Notes: generated by a model from the sequence alone, not told the origin. A stretch of 64,000 bases of DNA from Pyxicephalus adspersus (GCF_032062135.1 NC_092859.1:130882018-130946017), one strand, 5' to 3'; shown: positions 47,633 through 61,155, counted from the stretch's first letter. Numbers and translations: made by a program.

Positions 47633-48292
47633 CATGGTACCTATACATGCAGGATTCAAGTGTCATCATTCACTCCAAATGACCCCCCCCCCCCATTATT
47701 CTTTTTTTAGGTGGGGGAGGGGGCAGTCGTTTAGTTTTTACTTGCCCTGACATTTTAGAGACCTACTTTTTTCCCTTCTTGAATACTCAATACGGCTGTC
47801 ATAAGTTGATTTTTAGTGTTTTACAATATCCAATGTGAAAATATATGGAACCATGCAAAATATTGAGATAGTAGCATCAGAGGAATGGCAAGGGTACAAA
47901 TAACAATCTTTGGCTACCTGGCATTTTATTTATATTTCCATTTCTAAAATAGATTCGAGCATATTTGTTTTTCTTTTTTTGTTGTTTAAAAACAACATGG
48001 CACAGCCCTTTTTGATGATTAAAAAATGCAGAATAATCAATAACAACCATTTACCTAGTAGGGCTCATTCCCACTAGGATTAGGGCCTGTGTTGGACTCT
48101 GGGCTTTTGTTGTGTAATTAGTATGACATTTTCAGACAGTTTTGAACTAAATCAAAATTCATTGTCAGATGCCTTTAACTTTCAGCTGACCTCTTTCTGA
48201 TATGCATTTACCTGTTATAATGGGGGGTGTGCATTCCCATAGACTTTTTTTAGCAGACAGGAACCCATGACACTGGCTTTAAAAGACAATAG

Positions 48293-48380
48293 ACCTGATT
48301 TATTAAAGATCTCCAAGAATGGAGAAGATTGAGTATCATGGGAACCTGGGTGATCCAGCAAACCTGGAACGGAGAAAAGA
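48293..48380. repeat. family A MITE fragment
   Basis: 'cctgatttattaaagatctcc' and 'gggtgatccagcaaacctgg' match the left half of the family A copies. Confidence 0.7.
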
Positions 48381-48717
48381 TCTGGTCCCGCAAAACACAG
48401 ATCAATGCACCACAGATACTGCAAGAAAGATTTGATTCCAACAGCTGCACTGCACAAAACTGAAACAAGTCATTATAAACAATGGATCCTTTAAACCCAT
48501 ATGTTTTGCTTGCAACATCCATGGCGTTGTCTACAATGAGAACAGGCCCTTAATCTTCATTGCTCCAACTTTAATGCATGGATTAAAGTTCATTAAAGAT
48601 AAGTTTTGATTTTGTACCGAGAATCTTTTCCTATGTCTTGTGAAGTATGCTTAAAACACAAGTTATTGTAATAAAACTAAAAATGATTTTGTCCAGATGG
48701 GTTTGGAAAGCTCTTAC

Positions 48718-48843
48718 CTTCACATTTTTGTGTTAATTCATTAAATTTGTGTCCAGCTGGGCATTTGCACTCAAAAGATCCAACTGTATTAATACAATTT
48801 CCTCCTTGACACATCCCAGGGATGGCTTGGCATTCATCCACAT
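48718..48843 (-). CDS. FBN1: FBN1 exon: cbEGF1
   Basis: This 42-codon exon reads [17 protein letters not shown] and [18 protein letters not shown], ending LTQKCE, with six cysteines. The donor is GTAAG and the acceptor AG is next to 48843. It is phase 1-1. It follows hybrid domain 1. The GHKFNE tail is nearer to human FBN1 (GHKLNE) than to the FBN2 sequence I recall, supporting the paralogue call. Confidence 0.95.
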
Positions 48844-50607
48844 CTGCCCCAAGGAAACAGAACAACAAAAACATAAAACGTTGAAAACATCTCTCAGTAT
48901 GATCCATTGCAGCTAATTATTCTTAAGGACCAAGTCACTAGTTCATTAAAAAGAATGTTATGTAAGACTAGTTTATACCAAAATAATTTCCAAGCTGGAA
49001 ATTAAACAACAAGGAACGTCATATCTTAATGAAACATTTCACAAAAAACAGTCACAACAGAAAGTTGTAGGCTAGTATACTTTGATAGGTAATACTTACT
49101 GTCTGGCTATCTCTGGCTTTAATACTTTCTGAACCTTTGACCTAGAATATAGAGTATACAGCAACCTCCAAATATGCATGTTTGTTCTAGGTCGGCTCTA
49201 AAGCCCCTAACTTAACTTTGGTTCCAGGTAGCAAGATTTTCAATAGGGAAGTCAGTTATGACAGCCAATGTATTTCTCTTAGTAAAGAAGGTTACAAAGT
49301 CTATAAGCATATTTGAAACATGCCGCAATTTGTACATAGATCAGTTTGAGTAAGGTGTGTGTTTTCATCGTACATCGTGAAATATAAGTTAAAGCAACTT
49401 TGTAATATTATAATAACAATTGTTAACTATCTTTTCCACATGCTATCCAAAACTAAGAATAGGTTTTTCTTGCTGCCTGGGACCCCATTGGGGTGATTTA
49501 CACTTTTTTTATTAGTGGCTAAACAGGGATAACAGGGATAAACATAACAGTTCTCTAGGATTGGAATTCTTTTCCCAATTCCTGTTGAGTCCCCAGGACA
49601 AATCGTATCTTTTCAATGGAAAAGAGACAACAAAAATAATATGATAGGGTTTCCCCTTAAACCTTCTATCTTAAAAAAAAGATTTTTTTCATTACTATGT
49701 TTACCCTTAATTTAAAGAAACATCATAGTGCAGGTCTCTATAATAAAGGCAAGTATATGGCTTAAGTTCACCCTAAATAAACTTCCCATGCTCGCCCTGA
49801 AAGAAGTAACACAAAAGAGACATGGGTGAAAATGAAGTAACCTTAGGTTCAATTCTTCCACTATTTAGTTTGCTGATACATTTATTGGTTTTTATGTGCG
49901 CCCATGAAAAAGTTGTATAAACCTTTACAAAATACCCCCCCAATCCCCCGCAGTACTGGAAAGTTAGATTACTCAACAGTTTAGTATATGGCTGCCTCTG
50001 TTAACTTTCTGCTGCTTCCTGCCAGACATCCAGACAATAAAAGAATTTATACAGCTGGAAGTATTGGAGCAAAAGCCAAAAACTGTGTCAGAGCTCTCTA
50101 TCAGGAGGCATGCTCAGAGAGAAGTAAGGAACATCTGGGCAAAGGCAATGATTTCAATCAGCAGCTTGCTCCAGCAGAATTAAGCATGGATTGCAGACAT
50201 AGGTGGTTAAGTAACATTTTCACACATTGTGGCAGTATAAAGTAATCTATCAGCTGCCAAATGAGAAAGCAGTGTACCATGTATGCTGCACAAGGTTGTT
50301 GCTTTGTTTGAAATAAAATAACTCCAACTTGTTTAAATATCTGATTTTTGATACATGGAGGGACCTTTGCCAGTGTGAAATTCATTAAGGCTTTGGCTTG
50401 TCTTGACCTCGCTTGCTAATGTCCCCCGTCCCCACCACCTCTTTCTTCAAAATTCTCTAACACAGTCGTGAGGTAATGCTTCTGACAATGATTTTCCATT
50501 CTCTGTGTAAATGCTGGGGTATGAAACAAGGCAGCCTGTCCAAACTTCTCTAACTCTATCTACATCAATACATTCACAGTTGCAGCAGCTCCATGTACAC
50601 TGCATAC
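48844..50607 (-). other. FBN1 intron between hybrid 1 and cbEGF1
   Basis: This is a 1.8-kb intron. No element was recognised. The block at about 49990-50310 is less AT-rich than its surroundings and unassigned. Confidence 0.8.
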
Positions 50608-50805
50608 CTTGACACGCTCCTGTTCGAATGTTTGGAATAAAGCCGCGACGACAGGGATGTGGCTGGGCTGGGCACATCTCACAAGGGTGGCCCCATGCTC
50701 TTCCTACTGTAGCACAGCATAGAGTCTTTGTGCAGACGATTCCACTCAGCTGTCCTTGACACATTTGGTTGCTGATAGCTGAGAAACAAGGTCCAGTTCT
50801 GTAAT
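50608..50805 (-). CDS. FBN1: FBN1 exon: hybrid domain 1
   Basis: This 66-codon exon is the most 5' exon in the window. It opens [18 protein letters not shown], contains [18 protein letters not shown] and ends NIRTGACQ. It has nine cysteines, an odd number, as in human hybrid 1, where one cysteine is left unpaired and is thought to form an intermolecular disulphide during microfibril assembly. The donor is GTATGC and the acceptor is TTCCAG. It is phase 1-1. Exons for the signal peptide, N-terminal domain and EGF1-3 should lie beyond 64000 on this strand. Confidence 0.96.
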
Positions 50806-51545
50806 CTGGAAACAAAAGAACAAACATGAATAAGATATTGCCTGCTGAAAACTCATTTTTTAGGAATGTAAATTTTTTTTTACAATAAGCACTCAACAGG
50901 CCACATCGACATTTGCTTTGCTAAAGATTCCATTTTAAAATGATTGCACACTCAGCTCTGCTGCCAAACCGAATGGGAGTGGTTGGCACCAATTTATTGC
51001 ACACGTTAGTGCTGTGGAGCATCTCCTGGATGCAAAATATTGCTTCTGGCTATGGTATGATGTGCCACTTATGGGTGTTTAGCAAACTGCTGCAATGAAC
51101 CAGAAGCGGCAAACCATACCATGACCAGAAGAAACATTGCTGGACCACAATCCTAAAGGGAAAAAAAAGTCAGTTTACCAATATTTCTATTGATTGTGCC
51201 TGGAAATGTGGGCATTAGCATGAAGAGCACATAAACGTTTAAACTTCATGTAGCTATGACCATTGCCTGACTTCTATAAAGAACAGTAAAGTACAGTAAT
51301 ATTCACTGTACCTCAATCTGAACCTTGACAGGGGAACAGTATTGGGCTGATAAACCTAAATATCCACACAGGCCAAATCTGAAGATGGTAAACCTCAGAA
51401 AAAAGTCAGACTAGCTAAGTTTCAGGATACGCCCCAAGCGCCCCAAAAGGTTCAGTATACGCCCCAAGCAACTATAAAAAAATAATTCTGTCTGTACAGG
51501 TTTCCTTTATCTGAACCAAGTCAACTAAGATAGAGCATACTTGAA

Positions 51546-51546
51546 A

Positions 51547-51597
<51 letters not shown>
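51546..51597. repeat. (GATA)n microsatellite
   Basis: About 13 near-perfect tetranucleotide units, in the orientation opposite to the array at 1940-2024. Confidence 0.98.
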
Positions 51598-52411
51598 CAG
51601 TTTTTTTGTCTTCCCTTTTTTGATTAGGTCTGTGCAGGTTTCTATCTAAAATATGAAAGTTTTCTAGTATGCCTAATAAATTGTAATGGACTTTTTATGT
51701 TTTCAACCTGATTATATATGTAATTATGTAATGTCTTTCAATTCTGCAATGTCTTTCAATTCTTTGAAAAAATGTATTCTGAATTATTAAATATGTATTT
51801 GTCTCTAAACCTTTGTTTTCTCTTTCAGGTCACCAAATATGTCACTTTCAATCAAAGGAAGTACAACTAATTGAAATTGTTGCCTTTTTTAGAAATAGAA
51901 CAAAAGTAAAAAAAAAAAAAAAAAAATGTCAGCAGATGGGTTTTTTATTGCAGAAGGGACACGTGATGTCTCTTCTGTAAGTAAACTAAACGTACCTGCC
52001 CATTCACAGTTTTTTACCTACACTTACGTCTCCTTACTCCTTCGTTTGGCGCCTACATTTTCACCTGGTCCTCTTCTGCATTCATTCATTCAATGCATTG
52101 TGGATATCCATTTAAAATAACCAAATGATTATAACTAAATTATTTCTCTGACTCTTAAAGAAATTATTTATTGGGTAGATTTTGAATGTCTGCTAATGTG
52201 TTGAGGATTGGTTGACCCAGGAAATTCAGGCCATGTGCTGACTTTTTAAAGTTAAAAAAAAGTCCTAAGAAACAAACATAAATTGCAGGATCAGTAGGTA
52301 AATCTTGCAACGTCTACGACTGGAAAGATTGGAACCAATCAAAATCACAATACAGGTATGATAGAAAAAGTCTTTGATGTGCAAAAAAAATGACTACAGT
52401 GTGCTATAGAA

Positions 52412-52717
52412 CAGGGGTGTCAAACTCAAATACACATTGGGCCAAAATTAAAAACTTAGCAAAGTCGTGGCCAACTTGAAACTGAAATAGCACCGCTGCT
52501 ACGATTCCCTGCATCTATAAAACAGTCCAATGTGGGGCCATCCATAGGCAGAGAAGCCGCTGGTCTATAGAGGGGAGTGATGCTGGGAATTGTAGTAGCG
52601 GTGCTATTTCAATGCAGCAGCGGGCCAGTTGCAATTCATATTTTGGATTTCTTTGGGGGCCAAAAAAAGGATGTTGTGGGCCAGATTTGGCCCACGAGCC
52701 AGAGTTTGACACCCCTG
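52412..52717. mobile_element. hAT-type MITE with 8-bp TSD
   Basis: The element starts CAGGGGTGTCAAACTCA and ends with the inverse, GAGTTTGACACCCCTG. It is flanked by an exact 8-bp duplication, CTATAGAA (52404-52411 and 52718-52725). TIR style and TSD length are those of hAT transposons. At 306 bp it has no transposase and would have moved by means of an autonomous relative. Confidence 0.93.
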
Positions 52718-55700
52718 CTATAGAACATAGGGGTTTCTGAAAGAATGCCCCAAGGACTTATAAATCAAAGTTGGAGTATTACGTCCACAGTAACAGTAGA
52801 CATATTTTGTGCAAACCCATGACAGCATTTGAGGAGAAAATCTCCATATTAACTTTCAAGCATGGGGATGCAAATGTTATGGTTTGGAGTTGCTGTGCTG
52901 CTTCAGGGTCTGGGCATTGTAGTCAATGTTCTAATTAAAAATTCTGCACTAAATAATAAAGAAGTTCAGTGTTAAAGCCTGACCTGGTTAAAGCACCTAC
53001 TTGAAATGCTGTAGGAGTTTATGGAAGTAAACCAACAAACATATATTGTAACAGAAGGAATTTCACATGGAGGAATGGTAAAAAATTGTCCCGGGTTAAT
53101 GTCAAGTTATGCAAAATTCTTATGACAAGTAATTTTTGCTGCTGAGGGCAATCTCAGCTTATAGGGCAAAAATTACCCTTTTACCATACTACACCATAAA
53201 ATTTCTCTGAAGTTTTGCTGAAAAAATTGTTGAAAAAACAAATATTTTTTATTTATTTAGGTGTATCCACTTTACCAGTGAGCACATTAAAAATGTTTGC
53301 CTGTTTCAATATGCTGATAAAAGTCATTAATTTCCATGGAGTGTAAATATTTTTTCGCATAACTGTATATGGAATATATTTTATGAATACATGAAGAAGT
53401 AGCATGATCACAAATCACATAGTACTCTCATTTCCAGAAGTCACTGAATTCCTCCACAAACATGTAATATACAGGAGGTGAGGTTAGATGGATCCCCCAG
53501 GAATACAGTTCTCCCCCTACCCCCCATGCCACCAGTGGGATCTATATTCAAACTTTATTGCCGAAAACTCATGCCATCAGTGACATATGATGCTAACATG
53601 TAGGCATCTGAAGTATTGGTTTTATGTCAACAGGAACAGGAAAAAAACTGAAATGTTTTAGTACTTACAGTAATCATGTGCAAAATAAAAGAAAATATGA
53701 AATTTACTTTTATGTGTCTTTTTACAAGTAAGCACTTCCTTTGCATTGACATTAATAAAAGGCTTTAAACTGTTGGAGAGTAGGTTAATGTAAACTTCCC
53801 ATTTTCTTAAATGTACTTGTATTTATTGTCCTAAATCGGATTTGCAAATTGGGCTAACCACTGTCACATATGACTAACAAATGGTCGTTATATATGCTCA
53901 AAACATTTAATCTTCAGCTTGCTTTCAGGGGTCTATCGCTTACTGCTGCTCTACAGATCGGATGACACAGCAATAGGACAACAAATAGATACATTATGTC
54001 CAGTCCAAACACCACATTTCTAGACCGTGACACATATTAAGCACATGATCACTTCCCTGTGCAACTGCATCAGAAATGAACAAAAACTTCAAACTAGAAA
54101 AAGACTTAGGCGAGATCTTTGAAAAGAGATCAGATATCAGAAAACAGGCCAAGAGAAATTATACTTTAAAACAACTAAATCTATTTGTTTGTGTGTTGGA
54201 TGTGACCTTAAACCAATTTCAGGTTTTACTGCTGTGTAGGTTGCCACTGGGGAGGTTTTCCCTCGTTTCCTGAACCTGAACCTTCTCATGAGGCTCTAAT
54301 GAATTCTGTAAAGCAACTGATTGAAAATGCATGCAGGGGAGGGGAAAAGGAAGTACAACGATTTTTGATGCTCCTTTTTCTCCTTTTTCTGATTTGGGTA
54401 TATATACTGCAACCTGCTGTGTAGGACAATAAGTCCAAAGAAACTAAAGTTCAGCCCTTGTTGGTTCCCACTTTTGAAGAACTGAGTAAATGAACTGTAC
54501 TAAAGACAAAAAACACCCCAACGTCTATGAGGAACAACCAATAAAGACAGGGTGCTCCAAAGCATTTTAGATTAAATATAAAAAAATATATTTTCTCTTT
54601 TCATAGGAGACAACTTCCTCCATTCTCAATTGAGACATCCAAATCCTATAGACTCAGATCCTACACCCAGATCCTATAGACTGTGGGGCAATAAGTAAAA
54701 CTTAAATACAACTGCAGCAAGAAACTTTTTCTTAAGGCAAGGACATTACACTGCTGCCTGCAACCCTATCCAAAACTAGCATTTAAAGATGCGATAACAC
54801 TAACCCTGTAAAGCTTGATAAAAGTATTAGTAGATCACCAGGTAGATGCTGGCAAACCTGAAAATAACATTCTGTCCTAGTAAAAGAAAATGGAAACTTA
54901 GATCCTAGCTCCTTTTAAAGTAGGCCAAAAACAAAGCTTTTGCACCTAGTGTTTTACTACTGCACATAGCAGTATGACCCAATCAAAAGAATAGAGAAAG
55001 CTGTGTCTGTCATTTATTTAAACTGAAAAAATAAATAATCTATCTTTCAAAATCTTCTTAACAAATAAAGGAATAATTAACCAAAAACACATCCATAGTT
55101 TAGTTTTGGTAATGGTATAGAACCTGAAATATATGTTTTTACCTTATATATCCACTCTATGGAGATAGTTTGAATGTGCACATGGTTATGTAAGCTGGTG
55201 TGTGTACCCACATAATACAATAATAAAATAATAATTGTTTTTATGTGTTTTCAATGTGTCTTCCTAAGCAACACAAGGGGATTCTTTACTGCTTTAGTCC
55301 GTGCTACAAGAGAGATATGTTTACAAGCCAATTGCTTGTTTTTACAATATGTTACTAAACAGTTTATCCATGTTAGCGGTAATATCAGGAGTATTTTCAA
55401 AAAGTTCATAGTGGAGATATCCAATTGCAAGATGTTTCTGATTTGTAATGCAAGTCTTCCTGCTGTAATTGCTTAGCACAGAGAGCAAACAATCAGCATT
55501 CATGTATGATATCCTCTGTAACAAACAACTATATCATAACAACCAGACACCAGAAGAAAACACCACTGTTTCCATGACATTGCTAACATCTGGACAACTG
55601 TATGTGTCATTGTTGGATGGTGGAAACTTGGCAGGAAGGGGAGAAAACAATATTTGACACTGGCAAAAGGGCTTTGGCATGTAAGCTCTATGCTCAATAA

Positions 55701-55894
55701 CACTTAGCCATACTGCCAGTTTAGCCTGTAAATGGCGTTTGTGTAAAAAATGTACCAATTCCGTCTTAGCTCCAGAAAATGACCATAAGAACAAGGCATT
55801 TCATAGCAAGATTACTCTAAAATATATCAACATCTAAAGAATTGAGGATCTATACAGCTAGAAGACACGACAAACATACTTTTTCCTATATGCT

Positions 55895-55985
55895 CAGGGC
55901 TCAATTCACAAAGCTTTTATAGACCAGGTTCACCCATGATAATCTATTTTCTCCAGGCTTGGAGAACTTTGATAAATCAGGTTCA
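55895..55985. repeat. family A MITE fragment
   Basis: 'aggttcacccatgataatct' and 'tccaggcttggagaactttg' with 'ataaatcag' match parts of family A. Confidence 0.6.
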
Positions 55986-56270
55986 TTATGTTTTCATAAA
56001 ATGAATAGAGATGGACACCTCTCTCCCCCAGCGTCTCCTCTAACATTATGGAGGGTTCCCCTGGTTCTCTGTAAGGGAATACCTCTAGAGATGGTGGCAC
56101 GTTATATGACATTATAACAAGATTGCCCTTAATGGTACTCTAATGAGTTCAGACACATTTTCAGAGGCCTTAGGCATATTTCCCATTGTTCTTTTAAAAC
56201 ATATAACGCAGTGCGGTCCCACAATGGATCCTGCAAAGTCCATTGTTGCCTCCTATAAAGAGAGGTGAAT

Positions 56271-56620
56271 ACTAGGGATGAGCGAGGAAAATTTTTACTT
56301 TCGATTTTTCAGCGAATTGGGCCTTTCTCGCTTACAGAACATGTAAGCGAGAATGGCCTTGTGATTCACCACAAGGTCGTGTTCTCGCCGAACTCAGATG
56401 AACTCTCACTGGTAAACTCTATTGCCAGTTCGCCTGCAGTCACAGGTGATTGGAAGCACTCACGTGCCTCCAATCAGCTGTGACAGCAAGTTCTCACGCT
56501 CCCCGGGCTGTACTTATCAGCCTAGTGACCGTGGGAACTGAACTCAGATGAACTCTCAATGGAGAAACTCAATTATGTAAAAGTAAATGGAAGGATCAGT
56601 CTAACTCTGACTTGTTCACA
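56271..56620. repeat. probable interspersed repeat
   Basis: The block starts 'actagggatgagcgaggaaa', contains the phrase 'gaactcagatgaactctca' twice (about 56390 and 56539), and is richer in GC than its flanks. I recall similar openings in frog repeats but cannot name the family. Confidence 0.45.
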
Positions 56621-57530
56621 ACATATTTCCCTTTTACTGTAAATTAGACTGCTTATCTTCTAGATAGACCGACTTTACGGCTTACTTAAAAGTCAGAGTT
56701 ACAAATTCACCTTCATGAGATACCAATATAAAGCTGATACCTAATATTTAGCTCTCTCCGTTTTCTACTCTTTTTAGTAGTTTTCTTTTTGCCCTTTCTT
56801 CCCCTTTTGTCCCTATTTACTGATGCAACCCCAAACCCCTCCTCCCCATTATCTTCTATGCACACATAAATGAAGAAACCCATTTATATGCTTCGTTGTG
56901 TTCTCCATCCGGTCACTTGCCTGCAGCTTGATTTTTACATTCCGGTTTGCTCACTAACACATTCACTGGTTCATGAAAGACACTTCACACCATGTTTTTC
57001 CAAGAACCATGTTTTCCAAGTTAAAATGATGCATTTAACGCTCATCTTTGCGTTATAAATTTCATATTTCTCAGATGGTGGAATATCTCTAACTTTCAAC
57101 AAGTCAGCCTAATAAAGCACATACTAAATCATTTTTATTTTCGGAACAGTAAAAGGTAAGATTGTGCAATAAGGTTTGCTGAACCTCTTGTGGTATATGC
57201 AGTTCACTTGGATGGGATTTTTTCCCCTTGTTTCCCTCTAGCTCTGTAAAAGTAACATTAAATCAGCCATGTGAAACATTGTTCTACTTTTTTGGCAAAA
57301 CCGAGCTTTGAACTAAACTTAGAGTTTAAAAAAGAATAAAATAAATATACGTATTAACATCTATATGTATTTACATATATCTTCACTGTTTCAGTTAAAC
57401 TATGTGTCAAATTTCCTTCTACTTGACAGAGGGCTTTTGAAAAAGTTGATGATTGGCTTAGTGGACTTGTTCTCTGTGTACACACTGACATCCATGTTGC
57501 TTTGGTTCCTAGTTAGGCAAAAACTATGGC

Positions 57531-57757
57531 AGCCTTTTTTTACCATGGGGGAGCCCTTAAAATATCTTTCAGGTCTTTAAGGAACCCCACAGCTCACAGT
57601 ATATCAATATAGTGGTCAATGGGAAGTTTGCCTCACTGGTGACCAGTGCGAAAAATAACATAGGTAGCCAAAAAGGTCATTTAAACTGACCTGAAAGGTC
57701 CAAATTGCTTTTTTTGCTCAAGGAGCCCCTAGCAACCTTTGGAGAAACCCTGTTTGA
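57531..57757. mobile_element. palindromic repeat, family B
   Basis: 'catgggggagccctt' with 'tttcaggtctttaaggaaccc' on the left is mirrored by 'gggtt'-type and 'aaggagcccct' sequence on the right, ending 'gagaaaccctgtttga'. Confidence 0.6.
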
Positions 57758-60700
57758 AGGACATTGAATAATGGATCAGAAAAATCCATTAGGGAACATT
57801 TGTTAACACAAATTGCCTCTTATTTGCGGTTTACATATGCATTTTGCACAAAGAAACTGTACATCAATTCTCTATGTTGTTCCACAACTACAAGCAAGCA
57901 CAGGGAAGAGAAGGTGGAACCAGGGAAGACAAAATATAGGCTGAATAAACTTCAGTGTTAATAAAAGAAAAACTCAGCATGCTCTCCCAGTCAAGAGTTA
58001 TAAACTAAACCTGCCAATATGTCTTTCAAGCCAATGGCCATAAAACTTACCTATCAACATGCCTGGCGAGCTAGAGGATTCTGGGAACCATAGTTCAACA
58101 AGGGTTGGAACAAAACAGAAATAAATAATGCAGTCAAAACAACCGTAGAAAGGTTGTAAACACAGTGCTGTGTATTGTTTGAGACGTTAAACCTTTGGTA
58201 AATTAACTCCACATGCTTGGACGTGGAACAAGTTGAAGAAAGATTTTAGCCATTTCTTACAGGACTTACACCATTGAAATATTGTCAACAAGTTGAATGA
58301 GGCTCTTTTTTTTCATTTATCTTCTAATACAAAACAATGCCTTGGGGATCCCTGTGTTCTACAAATATTCTACAATGATGCCTATTGCTTGTATATGCTT
58401 TTAATTGCAGTTTTATATGGAATCATACTTAAGCAGAGAATCTATTTTTGGCTGAGTGCAGACATCTATGTTTGCCATCTGTATTACTGTATGGAAATGA
58501 GTTTGCTATGAATCTATGTGAGAAATTAGATAAGTATTAACAGCATATAGTTTTCGGTCTATAAATGCAATGTTTATGTTGACCAAGAACATGTGAATGC
58601 ATTAGTTATGCTTTACAAAATTAATAACAAATTCCATGAATTGGATCTTGCAAAAACATTTCTATATCTTTGGGGCGGTTCACTTTGCAATGTGAAAGTT
58701 CAACTGACTTTGTAAGTAATATGAAGTTGTGTTCATGTCAATCAATCAACTAGGTGTTAGTGCTGAAGGGTAAATTTATGTTTGAGAAAAGAGTATTTGG
58801 TTATTTTTTGTGTGCTGGGGTATTTAATAGGGTAATACAATATAGAAAAAAAGGAGTATCTTTAGCCATCAGAATTATGATTTTATGTCTATTATACTAA
58901 TAAAAACCAACAAGACCACCATCATTTTGCTTTCCCTATTGATGCAAATGAATGTTGAAATTGTCAATATATCACCACTATCTGCAATGTTACCAAAATT
59001 TCAGATGGATAAAACCTAATTTAAATTTTACAGCCCAGGTTCCCTTTATTTATCATTACCTTTGCAAAGTAAATATTCACTTTCCTTAGTATGCAGCATC
59101 TACTTCTTTATTAAAGTAGTCTTTTGTGTTTGTATTAAAAAATTGTTGGCGTATTTTTTTTTGTTATTTCGATATTTTATTACATTTGAAAACTATCAGT
59201 TCAGCATTTTAAGTTTAATGTTTTTATTTTTCCCTGCTAGAACAACTATGTACAGGACAACTATGGCGAGCCAAACATATACACGTCCAATGAAAAGCTT
59301 ATCGCACAAAACCTATGGGACTGAATTCTAATTCTTTGTCCAGCAAATATTATGGATAGTATTTCCAACAAGTGATCGGTTGCATAACAATTGTACTTCT
59401 GGAAAGTGAACACAAATAACATGAGAACTTTACTGCTATCGAACACTTTAGGAAATGAGTGGCCACCCTACTGAAGGTATGAAGAAGTATTAAAATCTTA
59501 GAAGAATATTCCATCTGGACTTTTGTCCCAGAAACACAGATGGTATTTATGAATGGTGAAACCAAACCAAAAGGTTATTCTGGGTGAGTCCAGTTTATAT
59601 GCCTGTTGCATAGAAAATCCACAATTGGAAAAACAAAGTAATATTCAATGGCATTTGTCTCATTTATGAGCCAGTTTCCAGTATACAAACACCTATTTGT
59701 ATTTTGGTTTTCACTTGCAGTTATGAATTTGGCATTTATTGTCATGTGAGAGTATAATCTGATATCTGGCATGTTTTTTGATAATTTTTGTTTCTTTTGC
59801 ATAGAAACAACTTTGGAGTGTAGGTAAAATATATACTTCCAAAAGTGTTGTAATTCATATGTTATGAAACTGATGACCTTACTTTACCCCACTGTAGTAT
59901 AGCACAGGTTGGACAATAGAACATCAGTATGAATGGACAATGGAAGAGTATTACAGTTAAGTACCAGTTATCTTTTTCCTCTAATCATCAAGCTACCACA
60001 GTCCCTTTACTCTAACAGTACTCTACTTTAACAGTACTCGTCAATAAAGATCATGATTGAATTAGAATGATGCCCCTAACTCTCCCTCCTAGTCTAACTC
60101 CTGCAGTGATTTGGACTATAAAAAGCTAATATAAAAATATACATTTTCCACTAACAATGTAACCAGTAGAAAATTAATAAATCCTGCATATAAAGAACCA
60201 TAAACCCATCCACAGTCTTTTTTTGTATGCATAACAAGGTTTAACTGTGTTTTTTATATTTGCTTGGAGTTCACCTTTAAATCCTAGGATGGCTCAGTGG
60301 CCCTTAATACGCTCTATAAAAATACACTGTAGAAGCCATTGATGGAGAAAGTAAACATTAAGACCTTAAATCCTGCCAAGTATAAAGTAACTGATAGATG
60401 AAGAATTTTGACTCGGGTATATGCTATCATTATTCATTTACAGATGGTTTTTAGACACAGCTCTATTTTTAGATGTTCACTGGAAGATCGTACTATGCAA
60501 CACAAAATAATAAAAGGGGTTGACTACATAACGTATATATATATGTAGTACACACCATACTACCATACATACTGTATATGTAGTCAAAGGTTTGCAGTAA
60601 TATATGATATTTGCTGGTGTTCCTCAGTAATAATTTTTCGGTTTCATTATTTCTTCTAGTCAATAATTCAAAGACAGATAAATACGGTAAATATATTTAT

Positions 60701-61054
60701 ACCCAACAGATTCCAGAAACAGGTAAAGACAGACAATTTTCATGAACTCCTGCTTAGTAATCAACTCAACACCTAGACCTCCCACGCTATTGTTAAAGGG
60801 GGATTGCATATAAAATATTTATTCCTACATACTCATTAAGAGCCAAGCAAATACATGTGGATTTAAATGATACTGTAAACTATGAGTCCTCTAGCTTGTT
60901 ATGTACCAGTCAGCCTTGGTTTTGTCTGCAGCTAAACTTATATAGCATTCTCTGTGTAACATGCAGCATATAATGCAGAATCAATGTTTAACAGCTGGAG
61001 AATTCACTATCAAAGATTTAAGTACTATGTTACCCATCAATGATTGCAGAATAT

Positions 61055-61155
61055 TTGGAGTGTAAGTAATACACTTTATTGGCTAACTTTAGTTATTGAA
61101 GATGCAAACTTTTGAGATACCTTAAGCTTTATTCATCAGGCTTCATACAGGATCA
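61055..61155. repeat. interspersed repeat fragment (cactttattggctaac)
   Basis: 'aatacactttattggctaac' followed by 'gatgcaaacttttgagatac' and 'ttcatcaggcttcatacagg' is a phrase I recognise from many vertebrate repeats. The class is uncertain. Confidence 0.5.

Larger units (their letters stand above)
36671..48717 (-). other. FBN1 intron between cbEGF1 and cbEGF2 (12 kb)
   Basis: It is rich in small repeats: a perfect hairpin (39068-39115), a 47/48-bp tandem repeat (39434-39610), palindromic families (43346-43617, 44100-44300, 44706-44980, 46328-46422), two family C MITEs (44339-44657, 46782-47056), a tandem pair (47516-47632) and a family A fragment (48293-48380). The blocks at 39640-40720 and 41030-41428 have longer open frames but no domain I recognise. 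No exon was seen. Confidence 0.8.
60..50805 (-). other. FBN1: FBN1 gene, partial (24 internal coding exons)
   Basis: This is the span of the fibrillin-1 gene visible in the window, transcribed right to left. Twenty-four exons were placed by matching conserved cysteine-rich domains to GT/AG splice sites. Their lengths sum to 3210 nt and every junction is phase 1. Domain order equals that of human FBN1 from hybrid 1 to cbEGF15. Support for FBN1 rather than FBN2 or FBN3 comes from the proline-rich unique region at 34590-34790 and from hybrid 1, which reads close to human FBN1. Fibrillin-1 is a secreted glycoprotein that polymerises into 10-12 nm microfibrils and controls TGF-beta storage. Both ends of the gene are outside the window, so no promoter, start codon, stop codon or polyadenylation site is present. 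Confidence 0.95.
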
